Made by a program: the position numbers and the translations under genes. This document shows, one piece after another, positions 7,893 to 14,296 of a stretch of DNA of 14,296 nt. This stretch comes from Actinomycetota bacterium. GTDB taxonomy: Bacteria > Actinomycetota > Actinomycetes > Actinomycetales > Microbacteriaceae. The stretch covers positions 1-14,296 of the forward strand of contig WLGA01000014.1 of assembly GCA_009703445.1 (NCBI GenBank), in the 5' to 3' direction. A model generated the notes under the pieces. It was not told where the DNA came from, did no database searches, and worked only from the letters and a program-made list of their open reading frames with translations. Numbering within the stretch: the first letter of the stretch is position 1; every line of letters begins with the position of its first letter.

Positions 7893-9350
7893 CTAAACCT
7901 TTGGAAGCACCTTCAGGGTCTTCAATGTTGGGTCGGCAACGAAGGCGATTCGCACTCCCATGTCACGAGCTTCGAACAGCGCACTCAGGGCCGCCTCGGT
8001 GATGCGCTCTCCCGGGCTAAGCACAGGAACACCTGGTGGGTACGGGCAAATCATCTCGGCTGAAACGCGCCCAACGGCGTCCTCGGCAGCGACAACCTCA
8101 TACGAGCTGAAGAACGCCTCGCGCGGGGTTACGACAACCTCGGGCTCAATGGAAAACGCCGGCAGAATCTCAATCGGGCGAGGTTCGCCGCGGTGGTTGT
8201 TGACCGATTCGATAATCTTCTTGACCAGGTCGTTGATGCGGTCAGGGGTGTCGGCAAACGTGATCATCGGGATGATGATGTCGCGATTAGCCATCTCAAC
8301 ATCGATGTTCTGCGCTAGCAAGTCGGCCTCAACCTTGTTGCCGTCAACACCGCAGCTGCTGAACATAATCACGAGCTTGAGCGGGTCGATGTATTCGCCG
8401 TCGATGACTTCGATTCCGGCAGCCACCAAGGATGCACGGCCGCGCTCAGTCGCCTCAATCACTGGGCCAATGAGTTCGTGACCGTGGCGCTCAAGCAGCG
8501 CGCGCGCGGCATCAATAGAAGCCAAAATGCGACCAGACATGGATGTGGTCTGCGTCGAGTCAAACATCTTGTTGAAGCGTGCCAGGTCAACATACTTGTC
8601 GCGAACCAACACGAATGAAGCCTGCGAATAGCTCGGCAGCGTCTTGTGCGCAGAGGTCACGACGATGTCGGCACCTTCAGCAATCGGGTGGTTTGGCAGC
8701 TCTGGGTGGAAGCCGTAGTGCGCAGCCCAGGCAGCGTCCACAACCAGCGGAATGCCATACTCATGGGTCACCTTGGCCAGGCGTGGGATGTTCGACATCG
8801 TGCCCACGTATGAAGGCTCACCAATCAGAACCGCCTTGGCGTCTGGGTGCTCGGCCAGCGTTTCGGCCAGTCGAGTCGATGGCAGGTATTCCGGCAAGCC
8901 GGTCGCCGGGTTGATCTCCGGGCGAATCCAAACTGGAACAACTCCGGCATAAACCAAGCCGACCAAAACCGACTTGTGAAGTGTGCGCGAGACGATGACT
9001 TTGTCGCCTGGGCCAGCAACCGCCATGACGGCTGCGTGGTTTGAACCTGATGAGCCGTTGACGCCAAAGCGGCATAGTTCGGCACCCCAAAGGTTGGCGG
9101 CTAGCGCCTCGGCTTCAAGGATGAGTGAGGGTGAAATGCGGTGCGGGTGATTGCCTGGCAGGACCGGGATGTCGCCATCCACGATGGCTCCGGTAAGGTC
9201 GGTGCGACCTTTATGGCCCGGGATTTGGAAGGGTGACCGATCGGTCTCCATATCGCGAATCCACGCGTCTAGAAGGGGTGCGCTTGAACGCAAACCCATT
9301 GGGTCTTTCGTGTCTAGAAGTGTGGCTGCGCCAAATGCGTGCTGAGGCAA
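7893..9350 (-). CDS. Orn/Lys/Arg decarboxylase-like PLP enzyme (short, SpeA/YaaO-type)
   Basis: A fold-type I PLP enzyme of 485 residues from a TTG at 9350, or 468 from the ATG at 9299. The family hallmark FQIPGHKGR lies at 41-49. NGSSGSNHAAVMA forms the phosphate-binding region, D205 in VVDAAWAAHYG should contact the pyridine nitrogen, and K236 in TSAHKT is the Schiff-base lysine. A C-terminal decarboxylase-type domain ends with CPYPPGVPVLSPGE. The length matches the Bacillus SpeA/YaaO short form, which lacks the N-terminal wing domain of enterobacterial inducible decarboxylases. The likely reaction is decarboxylation of arginine, lysine or ornithine to a polyamine or its precursor; the substrate is not decidable here. 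The TTG start has AAAGGCGGG about 5 nt upstream; the ATG has only a weak GAAAG. The gene begins 22-28 bp beyond the rplA terminator, so its promoter must overlap the rplA end or depend on read-through. It is followed 9 bp later by the MFS gene. Confidence 0.88.
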   Translation of the reverse strand: MPQHAFGAATLLDTKDPMGLRSSAPLLDAWIRDMETDRSPFQIPGHKGRTDLTGAIVDGDIPVLPGNHPHRISPSLILEAEALAANLWGAELCRFGVNGSSGSNHAAVMAVAGPGDKVIVSRTLHKSVLVGLVYAGVVPVWIRPEINPATGLPEYLPSTRLAETLAEHPDAKAVLIGEPSYVGTMSNIPRLAKVTHEYGIPLVVDAAWAAHYGFHPELPNHPIAEGADIVVTSAHKTLPSYSQASFVLVRDKYVDLARFNKMFDSTQTTSMSGRILASIDAARALLERHGHELIGPVIEATERGRASLVAAGIEVIDGEYIDPLKLVIMFSSCGVDGNKVEADLLAQNIDVEMANRDIIIPMITFADTPDRINDLVKKIIESVNNHRGEPRPIEILPAFSIEPEVVVTPREAFFSSYEVVAAEDAVGRVSAEMICPYPPGVPVLSPGERITEAALSALFEARDMGVRIAFVADPTLKTLKVLPKV

Positions 9351-9371
9351 TATCCCGCCTTTCGATTCAGA

Positions 9372-9400
9372 GAAAAAGGACCGAGCCAGTGGCCCGGTCC
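9372..9400 (-). terminator. Intrinsic terminator after rplA
   Basis: On the minus strand a GC-rich hairpin ends in a U-run. The stem is GGACCG (9378-9383) pairing with CGGTCC (9395-9400), then one A/C mismatch, then GCC/GGC closing a 3-nt loop. It is followed on the minus strand by TTTTT (9377-9373). It lies 26 bp after the rplA stop codon, the usual place for a Rho-independent terminator, and would close the secE-nusG-rplK-rplA transcript. Confidence 0.85.
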
Positions 9401-9426
9401 CTCATCTTAGTTACTAAAAATGAACT

Positions 9427-10128
9427 TTAGAACTCAACCTTGGTTACGTTGGTGTCTAGCTGAATGCCAGGACCGAAGGTGGTCGAGACTGCACCCTTGA
9501 TTAGGTAGCGACCCTTTGAAGACGAAGGCTTCAAACGTAGGATCTCCTCAAGTGCAACACCTAGGTTCTCGCCTAGCTGCTCCTTGGTGAAAGATGCCTT
9601 ACCAATGATGAAGTGTAGGTTTGACTGCTTGTCAACGCGGAAGTCAATCTTTCCACCCTTGATGTCAGTAACAGCCTTCGCTACGTCTGGAGTAACGGTT
9701 CCGGTCTTTGGGTTTGGCATAAGGTTACGAGGACCTAGAACCTTACCTAGACGACCGACCTTACCCATAAGCTCTGGGGTCGAAACTGCTGAGTCGAAGT
9801 CAACCCATCCGGCTGCAACCTTCTCGATTAGCTCGTCGCCACCAACAACGTCAGCGCCTGCTGCAACTGCAGCGTCAGCTGCGGCACCAGTTGCGAAAAC
9901 GATAACGCGGGCGGTCTTACCAGTTCCGTGTGGAAGTGAAACAGTTCCACGGATCATCTGGTCGGCCTTACGAGGGTCAACACCGAGCTTGAAAGCTACT
10001 TCTACGGTTGAGTTGAACTTCTTTGAGCCAGTCTCCTTGATTAGGGTTACTGCCTCGGCTGGGGTGTAAAGCTTGCCCTCGGTGATGAGTGCAGCTGCGG
10101 CTTCATAAGCCTTTGAGCGCTTTGCCAT
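9427..10128 (-). CDS. rplA: 50S ribosomal protein L1
   Basis: This 233-residue protein matches L1 over its full normal length. It starts MAKRSKAYEAAAALI, contains the conserved GTVSLPHGTGK and GPRNLMPNPKTGTVT segments that bind 23S rRNA at the L1 stalk, and includes VDFDSAVSTPELM. The ATG is preceded by AGGA at the usual spacing. L1 forms the mobile stalk by the ribosomal E site and in several bacteria also represses its own operon by binding mRNA. Ten of its 18 leucines are CTA and none is CTG, a marked bias compared with the metabolic genes nearby. It is the last gene of the minus-strand cluster, followed by an intrinsic terminator. Confidence 0.98.
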   Translation of the reverse strand: MAKRSKAYEAAAALITEGKLYTPAEAVTLIKETGSKKFNSTVEVAFKLGVDPRKADQMIRGTVSLPHGTGKTARVIVFATGAAADAAVAAGADVVGGDELIEKVAAGWVDFDSAVSTPELMGKVGRLGKVLGPRNLMPNPKTGTVTPDVAKAVTDIKGGKIDFRVDKQSNLHFIIGKASFTKEQLGENLGVALEEILRLKPSSSKGRYLIKGAVSTTFGPGIQLDTNVTKVEF

Positions 10129-10258
10129 TCTGTTGTTCCTATCTATTGGTCACAGTTGTGGTTAGCGGGTCGCGCGCGACCCTCCCACTACTTTGTTGCT
10201 TTGCCCGGATGGGCTGCCAGCCCGAAAGCCAGCGGTTGCTCGTGAGAGCCGTTGAGAC
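10129..10258 (-). other. Structured rplK-rplA spacer (palindromes, possible RNA elements)
   Basis: This 130-nt spacer inside the ribosomal operon is longer than expected for two co-transcribed genes and has no ORF of note. It contains GGGTCGCGCGCGACCC (10167-10182), a perfect 16-bp palindrome that can fold as a GC hairpin. It also has GGGCTGCCAGCCC (10211-10223, 5-bp stem with a 3-nt loop) and a smaller GAGC/GCTC stem near 10239-10250. No U-run follows either main hairpin in the transcribed (minus) direction, so they are not ordinary terminators. Possible roles are an L1 autoregulatory site, an RNase processing site or a repeated element; none is proven. Confidence 0.5.
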
Positions 10259-10690
10259 TTAAGCCTCGACGGTGATTCCCATTGAGCGAGCGGTTCCCGC
10301 GATGATCTTTGCCGCTGCGTCAACATCGTTGGCGTTTAGGTCAGACATCTTCTGGGTTGCGATCTTGTATAGAGCGTCCTTTGAAAGCTGAGCAACCTTC
10401 ACGGTGTGAGGGGTAGCTGAGCCCTTTGCAACGCCAGCAGCCTTCTTGATTAGCTCAGCTGCAGGAGGAGTCTTTAGGACGAAGGTGAATGAACGGTCTT
10501 CGTAGACGGTGATTTCTACTGGGACAACGTTGCCCTTCTGGTCTGCGGTTGCGTTGTTGTACGCGGTGCAGAATTCCATGATGTTTACACCGTGCTGGCC
10601 AAGTGCTGGACCAATCGGAGGAGCTGGGTTAGCAGCGCCTGCGTTGATCTGAAGCTTGATCATGCCGGTGATCTTTTTCTTCGGTGCCAT
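10259..10690 (-). CDS. rplK: 50S ribosomal protein L11
   Basis: This 143-residue protein is full-length L11. The proline-rich N-terminal domain (NPAPPIGPALGQHGVNIMEFCTAYN) contacts the GTPase-associated centre of 23S rRNA. The C-terminal domain binds rRNA and ends AGTARSMGITVEA. It starts MAPKKKITGMIKLQINAG from an ATG with AAAGGAA upstream. L11 supports elongation- and release-factor function on the 50S subunit. It lies between nusG (54-bp gap) and rplA, the widely conserved order. Confidence 0.98.
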   Translation of the reverse strand: MAPKKKITGMIKLQINAGAANPAPPIGPALGQHGVNIMEFCTAYNNATADQKGNVVPVEITVYEDRSFTFVLKTPPAAELIKKAAGVAKGSATPHTVKVAQLSKDALYKIATQKMSDLNANDVDAAAKIIAGTARSMGITVEA

Positions 10691-10744
10691 TTGTTATTCC
10701 TTTACTAGGGTTTTGTAACTCTTTGAAAATCTTTAGTTTTTGGC

Positions 10745-11596
10745 TTACGCCAGTGCGCCAACCTGCTCGAAGCCAAGCTCAACCGGGGTCTCACGCTCGA
10801 AGAGTGAAACGAGAACGATTAGCTTGCCGCTTTCTGGCTTGATCTCTGAAATGGTTCCAGGTAGACCCGCGAACGAACCATCCTTGATCATGATGCTCTC
10901 GCCAAGCTTGTAGTTGACGTTAATCGGAATGGCCTTTGCCTTGCCCTTGACGGCTACGCCGCCCTTAGCTGCAAGCTTCGCCTCTGCCTCTTCAGGAAGA
11001 ACGTAAAGGGTCTTCAACATGTTGAAGGCCTCGTCTGGGCGAAGTGGAGTTGGGTTCTGCGAGTTGCCAACGAAGCCGGTTACGGCTGGGGTGTGGCGAA
11101 CCAGTGACCAAGACTCTTCGTTCATTTCCATGCGGATTAGAACGTAACCAGGGATGCGAACCTTGGTGACTAGCTTGCGCTGACCGTTCTTGATCTCGAT
11201 GGTGTCTTCCATAGGAACTTCGATCTGGAAGATGTCGTCGCCGCCCTCAAGAGCAAGCTTGCGGTTTTCGATGTTCTGCTTTACGCGCTTCTCGTAACCT
11301 GCGTAGCTGTGGATTACGTACCACTTGCCAGGCTGGCGGCGAAGCTCGTTGCGGAACTCGCGGTATGGGTCTTCCTCTACAGGAGCGCCCTCTTCAACCT
11401 CGTCGGCAGCTGCTGCAGAAACTTCTGCGGCTTCGACGATGGCTTCTTCAAGCTCTAGGTCCTGCTCAAGCTCTGCGGCTGCGTCAACGGCAAGGTCAGC
11501 AAAGTCAGCGTCGGCTTCGGCAATGACGGCGTCAGCAGCTACGTCAACTGCAACCTCGGCTAGCGCCTCTAGTTCGTTGCGTTCTGAATCACTCAC
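10745..11596 (-). CDS. nusG: Transcription termination/antitermination factor NusG
   Basis: This 283-residue protein has the NGN domain starting near W92 (KWYVIHSYAGYEKRVKQNIE), which binds RNA polymerase. A C-terminal KOW domain (YKLGESIMIKDGSFAGLPG) contacts Rho, NusE/S10 or the ribosome. NusG couples transcription with translation and modulates pausing and termination. The first roughly 77 residues are an acidic Ala/Glu/Asp-rich low-complexity extension, as known in actinobacterial NusG and absent from E. coli NusG (181 residues). The start is GTG, preceded by AGGA 8 nt upstream. It sits between secE (49-bp gap) and rplK. Confidence 0.97.
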   Translation of the reverse strand: MSDSERNELEALAEVAVDVAADAVIAEADADFADLAVDAAAELEQDLELEEAIVEAAEVSAAAADEVEEGAPVEEDPYREFRNELRRQPGKWYVIHSYAGYEKRVKQNIENRKLALEGGDDIFQIEVPMEDTIEIKNGQRKLVTKVRIPGYVLIRMEMNEESWSLVRHTPAVTGFVGNSQNPTPLRPDEAFNMLKTLYVLPEEAEAKLAAKGGVAVKGKAKAIPINVNYKLGESIMIKDGSFAGLPGTISEIKPESGKLIVLVSLFERETPVELGFEQVGALA

Positions 11597-11645
11597 TTGA
11601 TGTGTCCTATCGTTTTTGAAAACTTGGTTCGACTGCTGGTTTCGA

Positions 11646-11909
11646 CTATGCAGTCGGGGTGAAGACGAAAGTTACACCCTGGTAGAAGAGCCAGTCGAGC
11701 AGCGAAATGATCGCCATGACTACTACAACGAACGCCAGTACGACGCCGGTGTAGTTGCGAAGCTCAGCGAAGGTCGGCTTGGTGACCTTGTTTAGCTCGC
11801 CAACAACCTGCTTGAAAAATAGAACCACGCGACCGACGACGTTGCGCTTGGCGACCTGGTCGGCCTTAGCGCGCTCGACTACGTCTTCCTGCTCTAGCTC
11901 ATCTGCCAT
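11646..11909 (-). CDS. secE: Preprotein translocase subunit SecE
   Basis: This 87-residue protein has the single-membrane-helix form of SecE. A charged N-terminal cytoplasmic part leads to the conserved amphipathic segment FFKQVVGELNKVTKPTFAEL, then one transmembrane helix (about residues 54-76, YTGVVLAFVVVVMAIISLL). SecE clamps SecY in the Sec translocon of the cytoplasmic membrane. AAGGAA precedes the ATG at a good distance. It lies directly after tRNA-Trp and before nusG, a conserved actinobacterial arrangement. Confidence 0.97.
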   Translation of the reverse strand: MADELEQEDVVERAKADQVAKRNVVGRVVLFFKQVVGELNKVTKPTFAELRNYTGVVLAFVVVVMAIISLLDWLFYQGVTFVFTPTA

Positions 11910-11942
11910 GAGAGATTCCTTCTTCTAACTAATAACAACTTG

Positions 11943-12015
11943 CAGGGCGGACAGGACTCGAACCTGCAACCCTCGGTTTTGGAGACCGATGCTCTACCAA
12001 TTGAGCCACCACCCT
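11943..12015 (-). tRNA. trnW: tRNA-Trp (anticodon CCA)
   Basis: The minus strand folds into a complete 73-nt cloverleaf. The acceptor stem AGGGTGG pairs with CCGCCCT (one T-G wobble), with discriminator G. The D-arm is GGCTCAATTGGTAGAGC. The anticodon stem TCGGT/ACCGA encloses the loop CTCCAAA with anticodon CCA, and the T-arm carries GGTTCGAGTCC. The 3' CCA is not encoded (CAA follows the discriminator), so it is added after transcription. It lies 33 bp upstream of secE and may share its transcript. Confidence 0.97.
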
Positions 12016-12194
12016 TCACAGGGCTAGGTTGCCAACTATCAAAACCATCTGACGCAAGACAGACTTCTAGATTGAAATCTAAAAGTGAATTTGTGCCAGA
12101 TTAGGCTTCAGAAGTTGTCAAACTACCTCTAAAGAGTGTAAACCTTGGCGGCGGTTAATGCAAAGCCCAAATGCCCGTTCGATAGACTTGGCGG
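12016..12194. promoter_or_regulatory. Divergent promoter region between tRNA-Trp and the aminotransferase gene
   Basis: This 179-bp non-coding stretch must drive tRNA-Trp leftwards and the aminotransferase rightwards. For the rightward gene, TTGTCA (12115-12120) is a 5/6 match to a -35 and is followed 16-17 bp later by TGTAAA/GTAAAC (12137-12143) as a mediocre -10. For the leftward tRNA, only a weak GATAGT-like -10 is seen on the minus strand. An imperfect 24-bp palindrome lies at 12063-12086. The GTG start at 12195 has no useful Shine-Dalgarno, so the leader could be unusual. Confidence 0.5.
12063..12086. repeat. Imperfect 24-bp inverted repeat upstream of tRNA-Trp
   Basis: ACTTCTAGATT (12063-12073) and AATCTAAAAGT (12076-12086) are inverted copies with one mismatched pair (C12067/A12082) around a central GA. 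It is AT-rich, unlike its surroundings, and lies about 50 bp upstream of the tRNA-Trp 5' end. It may be an operator for either divergent gene or a chance palindrome. Confidence 0.45.
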
Positions 12195-13394
12195 GTGACT
12201 GACTTTCCTAGAATCTCAAAGCGTATTGGCTCGATCGCAGAATCTGCGACCCTCAAGGTAGACGCAAAGGCGAAATCGCTGCAGGCCGCAGGCCGCCCGG
12301 TTATCTCCTATGCCGCCGGCGAGCCAGACTTCGCGACCCCTGCCCACATCGTTGAGGCAGCGGCCATCGCCGTTCGCGACCCGAAGAACCACCGCTACAC
12401 ACCAGCGATTGGTTTGCCAGATCTTCGCGAGGCAATCGCACACAAGACCCGCATCGACTCAGGCACCGAGATTTCGGCGGCTCAGGTTGTCGTCACCAAC
12501 GGCGGCAAGCAGGCCGTTTACCAAGCGTTCGCAACCCTGGTTGACCCGGGCGACGAGGTTCTAATGCCGACCCCGTTCTGGACAACCTACCCGGAGGCGG
12601 TTCGCCTTGCCGGTGGTGTGCCGGTCGAGGTTTTCGCCGGCGCTGACCAGAACTACAAGGTCACCGTTGCACAGCTCGAGGCTGCTCGCACCTCACGCTC
12701 AAAGATTTTGCTGTTCGTTTCACCTTCGAACCCAACCGGTTCGGTCTACACCCGCGAAGAGACCGAGGCAATCGGCCGCTGGGCATACGACAACGGCATG
12801 TGGGTTATCACCGACGAGATCTACCAGAACCTGACCTACGACGGCTTGAAGGCTGTTTCAATCACCGAGGCCGTTCCTGAACTCATCGACCGCACCATCC
12901 TGGTGAACGGTGTTGCCAAGACCTATGCGATGACCGGATGGCGTCTCGGCTGGATGGCTGGCCCGCTTGACGCGATGAAGGCCGCAGGCAACCTGCAGTC
13001 ACACCTGTCGTCAAACGTTTCGAACATCTCGCAGAAGGCGGCACTTGCCGCGCTAACCGGACCCCAGGATGAAGTGCTCGCGATGCGCGACGCGTTCGAC
13101 CGTCGTCGCAAGTTGGCAGTTGCCGAGCTGAACAAGATTTCGGGTTGGCACGCGCCAATGCCTGAGGGCGCTTTCTATGTCTACTCAGACGTGACCGGTT
13201 TGCTCGGTCGCGAATGGGGCGGCAAGCAGATCAACACCTCGCTCGAGCTTTGTGACTACATCCTGGATGCAGCTGAGGTTGCCTTGGTTCCAGGTGAGGC
13301 ATTCGGCCCATCAGGCTATGTTCGCCTGTCTTACGCGCTCGGCGATGGCCCGTTGCTCGAAGGCATCCAGCGCCTGCAGAAACTATTTGGCTAA
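12195..13394 (+). CDS. Class I PLP-dependent aminotransferase (aspartate aminotransferase type)
   Basis: This 399-residue fold-type I aminotransferase has the normal length of the AspC/AspB subgroup Ib. AAGEPDF (G42-D45) forms part of the substrate-binding region. NPTG (N179-G182) places the PLP-contacting Asn. K242 in VAKTYAMTGWRLGW is the Schiff-base lysine, and R377 in GYVRLSYA should bind the substrate carboxylate. It likely interconverts aspartate and 2-oxoglutarate with oxaloacetate and glutamate in the cytoplasm; a broader or aromatic specificity cannot be excluded. The start is GTG, supported by the usual N-terminus (ISKRIGSIAESATLKVDAKA). No real Shine-Dalgarno precedes it, so initiation may be weak or leaderless-like. 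It ends just before a bidirectional terminator shared with convergent murB. Confidence 0.93.
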   Translation: MTDFPRISKRIGSIAESATLKVDAKAKSLQAAGRPVISYAAGEPDFATPAHIVEAAAIAVRDPKNHRYTPAIGLPDLREAIAHKTRIDSGTEISAAQVVVTNGGKQAVYQAFATLVDPGDEVLMPTPFWTTYPEAVRLAGGVPVEVFAGADQNYKVTVAQLEAARTSRSKILLFVSPSNPTGSVYTREETEAIGRWAYDNGMWVITDEIYQNLTYDGLKAVSITEAVPELIDRTILVNGVAKTYAMTGWRLGWMAGPLDAMKAAGNLQSHLSSNVSNISQKAALAALTGPQDEVLAMRDAFDRRRKLAVAELNKISGWHAPMPEGAFYVYSDVTGLLGREWGGKQINTSLELCDYILDAAEVALVPGEAFGPSGYVRLSYALGDGPLLEGIQRLQKLFG

Positions 13395-13404
13395 AACCTC
13401 GGCC

Positions 13405-13440
13405 AATGAAAATGACCTCCCTCGGGAGGTCATTTTCATT
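13405..13440. terminator. Bidirectional terminator between the aminotransferase gene and murB
   Basis: A perfect 16-bp inverted repeat runs AATGAAAATGACCTCC (13405-13420), loop CTCG, GGAGGTCATTTTCATT (13425-13440). Either strand folds to the same GC core with an A/T-rich lower stem, so a T-rich tract ends the hairpin in both directions. It lies 10 bp after the aminotransferase stop. Its last base (13440) is also part of the murB TAA stop codon. It should end both convergent transcripts. Confidence 0.88.
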
Positions 13441-14296
13441 TAGAACGAAATCAGGTTTGGCTCGGGCACCAAAGTGATGCCGAACCGATTTGAAACCTGC
13501 AGCTGAACATAGTTCGCTAGCTGAAGAATTTCCTTCGCGGTTGCGCCACCTCGGTTGGTGATTGCCAAGCAGTGCTTCGATGAAATCGCAGCCTTTGAAC
13601 CGGGCAGCGAGAAACCCTTGTTAATGCCGGAATTTTCGATCAACCAAGCGGCCGAGAGCTTCACGGTTAGGCCGTCATCCTCGAGGGTTTCCCAACGCGG
13701 TGAAACCTCAGGCAGGGTGCGGGCGAAGGTGTGACTGACAATCGGGTTGGTGAAGAACGAGCCGCAGCTGACCGAATCTGGGTCGTTGTCGCTGAGCAGC
13801 ATTCCCTTGGTGGCACGCATTTTCTTGACGCTGTCGGCAACCTCGCGAAGCGGCAACTGGTCACCCATTTGAGCGCCGAAGGCACCGGCGATTTGACCCG
13901 AAGAAATCGGTGCCGATAGGCCGCCGAAGTGCTCGAGCTCGAGCTCAACCCAGGTGATTAGCCCGGTGCGGCCGCGATTGATTACGCTGTCGCGATAGCC
14001 AAAGGCCAGGTCGGCTTTATCCAGGATGACAATCTCGTGCGTCTCATAATCGACAAACTCAAGGCGCACAAATGTGTCACTTAGCTCTTGACCGTATGCG
14101 CCGATGTTTTGAACTGGCCCGGCACCAACGGTTCCCGGAATTCCGGCCATGCCTTCAACCCCGGCTAGGCCGTGTTCGATGGCGTGGTCGACGAAGTCAT
14201 CCCAGTTTTCACCGGCTTGGATGCGAAGAACGGTTTTGTTTTCGGCAGAACCCTTGAAGCTCTCGATGCCTTTGGTTTCGACCTTGATCACGTGCA
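13440..14296 (-). CDS. murB: UDP-N-acetylenolpyruvoylglucosamine reductase MurB, 5' end missing
   Basis: About 285 C-terminal residues of MurB are present; the reading frame runs off the right edge (an in-frame GTG at 14291 is internal). MurB is the cytoplasmic FAD enzyme that reduces UDP-GlcNAc-enolpyruvate to UDP-MurNAc with NADPH in peptidoglycan synthesis. The FAD-binding segment GIPGTVGAGPVQNIGAYGQE is present, as is FGYRDSVI. SCGSFFTNPIVS carries the catalytic Ser that donates a proton, and GSKAAISSKHCLAITNRGGATAKE is the family's C-terminal substrate region. Near the end, LVPEPNLI supplies the conserved catalytic-region Glu. The FGYRDS segment and overall length fit the longer type I form. 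The stop codon abuts the bidirectional terminator. Confidence 0.96.
   Translation of the reverse strand, partial: HVIKVETKGIESFKGSAENKTVLRIQAGENWDDFVDHAIEHGLAGVEGMAGIPGTVGAGPVQNIGAYGQELSDTFVRLEFVDYETHEIVILDKADLAFGYRDSVINRGRTGLITWVELELEHFGGLSAPISSGQIAGAFGAQMGDQLPLREVADSVKKMRATKGMLLSDNDPDSVSCGSFFTNPIVSHTFARTLPEVSPRWETLEDDGLTVKLSAAWLIENSGINKGFSLPGSKAAISSKHCLAITNRGGATAKEILQLANYVQLQVSNRFGITLVPEPNLISF

Noticed and set aside
7960..8481. 173-codon plus-strand frame inside the decarboxylase gene
   Set aside because: Ser/Thr/Arg-rich low-quality translation antisense to a well-conserved enzyme; a codon-bias shadow.
9584..10069. 161-codon plus-strand frame opposite rplA
   Set aside because: Antisense shadow of a clear ribosomal protein gene; no domain and no convincing ribosome-binding site.
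14251..14291. GTG at 14291 as the murB start
   Set aside because: The frame stays open to the window edge and MurB needs further N-terminal FAD-domain residues upstream; the gene is cut by the window, not short.

Overview
The window reads as a chromosomal segment of a moderate-GC Gram-positive actinobacterium. The best fit is a small-genome member of the Microbacteriaceae (Rhodoluna/Aquiluna-like freshwater lineages). This rests on the tRNA-Trp-secE-nusG-rplK-rplA order, a NusG with a long acidic N-terminal extension, several GTG/TTG starts, and actinobacterial-style protein sequences. The taxonomic placement is inference; no database was searched. No phage, insertion sequence, CRISPR array or integrase was seen.

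Left region (1-3035): a sugar-uptake locus. A periplasmic-type sugar-binding protein gene (minus strand, 3' end off the left edge) is divergent from a LacI-family regulator gene, which overlaps a PfkB-family (fructokinase-like) kinase gene by one base. The roughly 160 bp between the divergent genes holds an elaborate nested palindrome at 824-860 that looks like the regulator's operator. Together these suggest an uptake-plus-phosphorylation module for a sugar, possibly fructose, under local LacI control.

Middle region (3065-9350): a 1171-residue protein joins a RecB-like nuclease with a Cas4/AddB-type cysteine cluster, an RNase H-fold DEDD exonuclease and an SF1 helicase. This is the TM0106-type RecB-like nuclease/helicase family, for which I know of no established role. 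Its 3' end overlaps by 38 bp the convergent gene for an MFS exporter. The exporter follows, by 9 bp, an Orn/Lys/Arg-decarboxylase-like PLP enzyme, and the two probably form an operon.

Right-centre (9372-12015, all minus strand): the conserved tRNA-Trp, secE, nusG, rplK, rplA cluster, ending in a clear intrinsic terminator. The rplK-rplA spacer is unusually rich in potential RNA structure.

Right end (12195-14296): an aspartate/aromatic-type class I aminotransferase (plus strand) converges on murB (minus strand, 5' end off the right edge). A perfect 16-bp-stem bidirectional terminator lies between them and touches the murB stop codon.

The most noteworthy items are the three-enzyme nuclease-helicase fusion, the nested operator, the sugar-binding protein without a lipobox, the decarboxylase-MFS pairing, and strong CTA-leucine codon use in the genes expected to be highly expressed.
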